The notes under the pieces: model-generated
Told to the model about the DNA's origin: nothing
Databases searched by the model: none
What the model saw: only the letters and a program-made list of their open reading frames with translations
From: Prolixibacteraceae bacterium
GTDB lineage: Bacteria > Bacteroidota > Bacteroidia > Bacteroidales > Prolixibacteraceae
DNA: 10,364 nt
NCBI GenBank assembly: GCA_009782655.1
Contig: WRIQ01000025.1
Location: 1 to 10,364 of the forward strand
Direction of reading: 5' to 3'
In this document: positions 8,301-10,364 of the stretch, piece after piece
Layout: the number at the start of each line of letters is the position of its first letter
Position numbering within the stretch: position 1 is the first letter of the stretch
Made by a program: the position numbers and the translations under genes

Positions 8301-9069
8301 CCATAGCCTCGTACAATTGCCCCAAAACATATTGCAGGCGGGCTTTTTCCTTTCGCGACTTCGATTTTTGTATGGTTATCCCAAGCAACTTAACAGCTTC
8401 GGGATAATCTTTTTGCTTCATATAATAGTCGGCGCTCACTTTGGCCAATTCTTTTTCCAACTTTTTTGGGAAATTGCGATCCGACTGCAATGCTTGCAAA
8501 ATTTCGGAAGATTCCTTATAGCGTTCCATTTCGCTGTAACTGCGTGCAAGCCCCAGCATGGCTTCGAAGCGGGTGTCTTCTTTCTCAAATTTGCGGGTTA
8601 TCAGATTGAAGTTCTCGATGGCCGACACAAAGTTGTGCTGGTAAAACCGCGCCTGCCCGATAACCAGATAACTATCGTCGATCCAATTGTTGAACTCTTC
8701 GCGGCTGGCAAAATCCTGATAGCGTTTTGTGCGGACTCTGCGTCTTTTGGGTTTGACGGTTATGGAATGGGTCTGAATCAACTTTGTGGCTTTCAGAATG
8801 GCGTTTTCCATATCGGAGCGGGCTGCGTTCCCCGCCGATTGATAGCTATCTTTGTATAAGGGGATTATCTGCGTAAAATCTTCCTCAACAGATCTGTCGA
8901 TACGTGCCAGCCCCGATTTGATGCTTTCGCGCCCGTTAAAATAAATATTATAACGCGAGGTTACATTGTGAAATGTCCTCGATGTTGTGGTGTTCCTTTC
9001 GGTCGAACAGCCCGTCAGGAGACATACTAAAATGAATAACAGCGTCGTATGTAAAAATCTCACTTTCAA
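5389..9069 (-). CDS. porW: PorW/SprE-like T9SS lipoprotein, TPR-rich, with triplicated C-terminal module
   Basis: This is a giant (~1226-residue) outer-membrane-type lipoprotein. The N-terminus reads MKVRFLHTTLLFILVCLLTG followed by Cys21, a clear lipobox. A conserved block follows (RTFHNVTSRYNIYFNGRES, ~31-49), typical of SprE/PorW. Tetratricopeptide-like helical repeats span ~120-385. The family signature WYFYNP (479-484) plus WGKRKLEDNWRR (498-509) comes next, then more helical repeats to ~745. PorW/SprE is required for type IX secretion and gliding, and is reported to link the PorK/PorN ring side with the outer-membrane translocon. The C-terminus carries three ~110-residue repeats (788-900, 957-1065, 1112-1223). 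With them, the protein is far longer than P. gingivalis PorW (~600) or Flavobacterium SprE (~870, from memory). There is no ATG near the start. TTG at 9069 is chosen because it gives a standard 20-residue signal peptide; TTG at 9099 and GTG at 9063 are alternatives. porX lies 84 bp downstream. Confidence 0.85.
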   Translation of the reverse strand: MKVRFLHTTLLFILVCLLTGCSTERNTTTSRTFHNVTSRYNIYFNGRESIKSGLARIDRSVEEDFTQIIPLYKDSYQSAGNAARSDMENAILKATKLIQTHSITVKPKRRRVRTKRYQDFASREEFNNWIDDSYLVIGQARFYQHNFVSAIENFNLITRKFEKEDTRFEAMLGLARSYSEMERYKESSEILQALQSDRNFPKKLEKELAKVSADYYMKQKDYPEAVKLLGITIQKSKSRKEKARLQYVLGQLYEAMGETGRAVEAFQAVTKYNASYKMAFNARINALSLMAGNENNEMLRKELRKMLKDEKNEEFRDQIYYALANIAMEENDEEQAIELYQKSVASSVDNNFQLALSAVTLADIYFDKKDYVGAQAYYDTAIVVIEPKYPNYQIINARHGSLSHLVSNLKMVETQDSLQRLAQMPENERNALIDQWIADERERSQNTELLAAQQAASSGYYRANEYRYGLGRSSAGGGWYFYNPQTVSYGKSQFTQIWGKRKLEDNWRRINKEIVSFDEIDEFAGVIDSSLIVVRETDPMKREYYTQDIPVNDSLMAISHLKIRDALYNAGRIFKADFSDYPRSAESFEELNRRYPDNIYLLTAFYELYDLNELIPDKTKSNEYRELIIRRFPESNYAQYLQNPNFFADMQAKQDRMNNLYMEAFRDYKGGRYSRILQTAVELKRMKPDSLMLSKIDFMEAVAGGVQTNMQNFEKLLNKYVADYPKGEPVPLAKEILTLIEDSTLVNYQQLVASGYIHEEIKNAEIISGLSPENDEFGGKYSYDGDLVHYFVVAYRSNANVDLNRLRFDIANYNLDHYTRYDFDIESENLGENMVLATVRSLGNKEQALIYFRAIIRKAEIFRSLRGIEYNNFVISSTNYRQLLEEGSITDYLRFYIKNYSQQTGGDFSDEDYESPEELMARAQREDELLGDKGRFVAVDVPVSEAMFTLPVDVTQNFVIAVMDTKLSMRNLLNQFAEFNRQEFRTWNLTVQVKQAGDYQLFITGGLPGYTEGISYWRAVIQQRALFGSLGQTSYRNFLITDKNLNSLLENMAFDMYMDFFRVNYIQRAGQAPGTQQDTPVSPAQQDSGSQNQTPASEESYSGLYNSQTEGSHIFVLMIPSQTEGKQKMIDNINQFDNDHFAAAGLTVDETALDNSRTLIRVSGFADKEVAREYLSRLVRDRALFAPLENVDYRNFIITPTNLEIFMTRKNVLEYMDFYRKIYLGQ
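5401..6708 (-). repeat. Three tandem ~110-residue protein modules in the PorW-like C-terminus
   Basis: Copies at 6370-6708, 5875-6201 and 5401-5736 encode the same pattern. Each begins with a hydrophobic strand (HYFVVAY / QNFVIAV / HIFVLMI). An asparagine-containing helix with F/Y-N/D follows (IANYN / FAEFN / INQFD), then a strand pair and a helix ending in IFRSL / LFGSL / LFAPL. Next comes the best-conserved block: YNNFVISSTN, YRNFLITDKN and YRNFIITPTN. Each copy closes with an amphipathic helix (YLRFYIKNY / YMDFFRVNY / YMDFYRKIY). Copy 1-2 are joined by an acidic linker and copy 2-3 by a Q/S/T/P-rich linker. The copies are well diverged, so this is an old duplication rather than a recent DNA-level repeat. 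Their function is unknown. Confidence 0.8.
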
Positions 9070-9152
9070 ATATCTTGTTTTCAGTTGAAATAAACTCAAT
9101 TTTCAATAATATATTGCTTAACCGGAATGGAAAATCCTGTTGGAAAAGTACG

Positions 9153-9182
9153 CAAAACTACAAAACAAAGGTTAATTTTCAA
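9153..9182 (-). promoter_or_regulatory. porW: Bacteroidetes-type promoter for porW (-33 TTG, N19, -7 TAGTTTTG)
   Basis: On the - strand, TTG (9182-9180) is followed after exactly 19 bp by TAGTTTTG (9160-9153), a full match to the TAnnTTTG -7 box at the preferred spacing. Transcription would start near 9146, giving a leader of roughly 50-85 nt depending on which start codon is used. This is the strongest promoter match in the window. It means the porW-like gene, and possibly porX, need not depend on transcription from coaX. I see no clear riboswitch or terminator in the rest of the 202-bp gap (9100-9301). Confidence 0.65.
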
Positions 9183-9301
9183 CTTCCGGAGATTTTTTGA
9201 ACCCGGTTTGCATGAAATATAATCCGGAAATTGATATAACAGATGATGCGGATTGTTTACAATCAACTCTTCCCAAAACAAATAGCTGCCTCTTGTACCG
9301 A

Positions 9302-10078
9302 TCACTTCACGTACTCCTTAACCAGTCGTAATCCATTGAGGGTCAGCAGTGGTTCCACATGATGGATTGCGGGAATGATGGGAGCCATAATCTGGCAGAG
9401 GCCGCCTGTCGCTACTACGGTGACTTCACATTCGAGTTCACTGTTTATGCAGCGAATCATCGACTCAACAAGCCCTGCGTACCCCAGCACAACCCCCGAT
9501 TGAATGGCATGAATGGTGTTTTGTCCCAACGCTGAGGGCGGCGCTTTCAGGTGTACGCGCGGCAATTGCGCTGTTTTCCCGGCCAGCGCATCGACGGCCG
9601 TATTCAGTCCCGGAGCGATGGCCACGCCTTTAATGACGGCCTCGGCGCCTATGGTGGTGAACGTTAGCGCCGTGCCGAAGTCGATCACCGTCACAAACTT
9701 GCCGTAAGTTGTGTATGCTGCCAGAGAATTGACCACCAAATCGGAACCTATTTGGTAAGGATTCAGAATTTTGATGGGCAGTTTGGGATATATGTCGGGG
9801 CCCACAATAATCGGATTTTGCCCGAAAAGCTTTGCCAGCATGTCGCTGATGGGCTGTACCAAGTTGGGTACCACACTGCTCAGGATAATCGCTTCCACCT
9901 CGTGACCGTTGGCTTGCCCATGCCACAAAAGCGAACGAAATATCACTTCATATTCGTCGGCAGTTTTTCTGTCGTCGGTTTGTATGCGCCAGTTGCCAAT
10001 CCATTGATCGCCTTTGATGATGCCGAAAACGATGTTCGTATTGCCGATATCGATGACCAGCAGCATTTGTTTCTCCAT
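9302..10078 (-). CDS. coaX: Type III pantothenate kinase CoaX
   Basis: This 258-residue protein phosphorylates pantothenate with ATP, the first step of CoA synthesis. It is an ASKHA-fold kinase with the type III motifs: phosphate-binding DIGNTN (10-15), the PANK motif NPYQIGSDLVVN (106-117, catalytic Asp at D113), DFGTALT (133-139), IAPG (154-157) and ATGG (223-226). Most CoaX proteins have GxDR in the PANK motif; here the Arg position is Leu114. Length is normal. The start used is ATG at 10078. A second in-frame ATG at 10066 (giving MLLVIDIGNTN) fits the family N-terminus slightly better and has GGAG 6 nt upstream, but Shine-Dalgarno evidence carries little weight in this phylum. Only a weak -7-like CATATTTG (10108-10101) precedes it. 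The gene lies 100 bp after the penicillin-binding protein gene and may be transcribed with it. Confidence 0.95.
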   Translation of the reverse strand: MEKQMLLVIDIGNTNIVFGIIKGDQWIGNWRIQTDDRKTADEYEVIFRSLLWHGQANGHEVEAIILSSVVPNLVQPISDMLAKLFGQNPIIVGPDIYPKLPIKILNPYQIGSDLVVNSLAAYTTYGKFVTVIDFGTALTFTTIGAEAVIKGVAIAPGLNTAVDALAGKTAQLPRVHLKAPPSALGQNTIHAIQSGVVLGYAGLVESMIRCINSELECEVTVVATGGLCQIMAPIIPAIHHVEPLLTLNGLRLVKEYVK

Positions 10079-10178
10079 GTTGATTTTATTTTACGAACGG
10101 CAAATATGAGGTTACTGAGAATAAATTCCTAATCTTTCTTAAAGTTTTTCGCTCTTACATTCGCTTTCCTGAAAACGG

Positions 10179-10364
10179 TTAAAAGAAGTCGTCTTCTTCA
10201 CGGCTTCCCGATGTGTTTATTGCTTCGGGGCCTCCGCAATCTAAATTTACGTTAAAATTTGACGGACGTTCAAATGTAGCATCTTCGGTTATTTTCAGCG
10301 AAGGATCGGCAAGCACTTTTTTCATGAAATAACCCCATATGGGCAAAGCCATGTTAGAACCCTG
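10179..10364 (-). CDS. Class A penicillin-binding protein (PBP1A-type), C-terminal end only
   Basis: The last 61 residues of a protein run in from the right edge of the window. They begin QGSNMALPIWGYFMKKVLAD. The G-N-M-A-L-P-I-W-G-Y-F-M stretch is the characteristic end of the transpeptidase domain of bifunctional transglycosylase/transpeptidase PBPs of the PBP1A (MrcA) group. A short polar tail follows, finishing in the acidic-aromatic REEDDFF before TAA at 10181-10179, a tail type common in Bacteroidota homologues. These enzymes polymerise and cross-link peptidoglycan on the periplasmic face of the inner membrane. The catalytic serine and transglycosylase domain lie outside the window, so activity cannot be judged. 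The same-strand coaX begins 100 bp downstream, with no convincing terminator between. Confidence 0.82.
   Translation of the reverse strand, partial: QGSNMALPIWGYFMKKVLADPSLKITEDATFERPSNFNVNLDCGGPEAINTSGSREEDDFF

Noticed and set aside
9096..9305. 69-codon frame (- strand, GTG start) filling the coaX-porW gap and overlapping both neighbours by 4 nt
   Set aside because: The overlaps look operon-like, but the predicted peptide resembles no family I know, there is no ribosome-binding signal, and the frame contains the near-perfect promoter at 9153-9182. More likely noncoding.
10079..10178. Possible terminator or strong promoter between the PBP gene and coaX
   Set aside because: I found only a one-mismatch -7 box (CATATTTG, 10108-10101) without a -33 partner, and no hairpin with a T-run, so neither is called.
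1..10364. Mobile elements, CRISPR arrays, tRNA/rRNA genes, toxin-antitoxin or defence genes
   Set aside because: Scanned by eye on both strands. No transposase, integrase, regular direct repeats, tRNA-like cloverleaf or defence motifs were seen; gene content is housekeeping plus T9SS.

Overview
The window looks like chromosomal DNA from a member of the phylum Bacteroidota, probably a T9SS-bearing lineage such as a Porphyromonas/Paludibacter/Marinilabilia-type Bacteroidales rather than a gut Bacteroides. Three things point there. It carries two genes specific to the type IX secretion system (T9SS): the response regulator PorX and the lipoprotein PorW/SprE. Its clearest promoters fit the Bacteroidetes pattern (-7 TAnnTTTG, -33 TTG). 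Genes lack strong Shine-Dalgarno sequences, and two probably begin with TTG.

Layout from left to right: (1) the 3' part of a TlpA-like thioredoxin (+); (2) convergent to it, a LolC/LolE-type ABC permease (-), which is translationally coupled by an ATGA overlap to (3) a flippase-like UPF0104/LPG-synthase-TM membrane protein (-); (4) a divergent promoter region with back-to-back -7 boxes; (5) rsmA, the 16S rRNA dimethyladenosine transferase (+); (6) a convergent 104-bp gap with a weak terminator candidate; (7) porX (-); (8) an 84-bp gap with two inverted repeats; (9) a very long porW/sprE-like lipoprotein gene (-); (10) a 202-bp gap holding a textbook Bacteroidetes promoter; (11) coaX, type III pantothenate kinase (-); (12) the 3' end of a class A penicillin-binding protein gene (-), cut by the window edge.

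Functionally, most of the window is housekeeping: rRNA maturation, CoA synthesis, peptidoglycan and envelope lipid or lipoprotein handling. The distinctive part is 3.7-9.2 kb, where a T9SS regulator/phosphodiesterase (PorX) lies directly downstream of a T9SS structural lipoprotein (PorW/SprE) on the same strand. The PorW-like protein is much longer than known homologues because its C-terminus carries three diverged tandem copies of a ~110-residue module. I see no mobile elements, CRISPR arrays, tRNA/rRNA genes or defence genes, and no clear sign of an entirely new system. The most interesting leads are the porW-porX linkage, the triplicated PorW C-terminus, and the dyad-symmetric divergent promoter between the flippase-like gene and rsmA.
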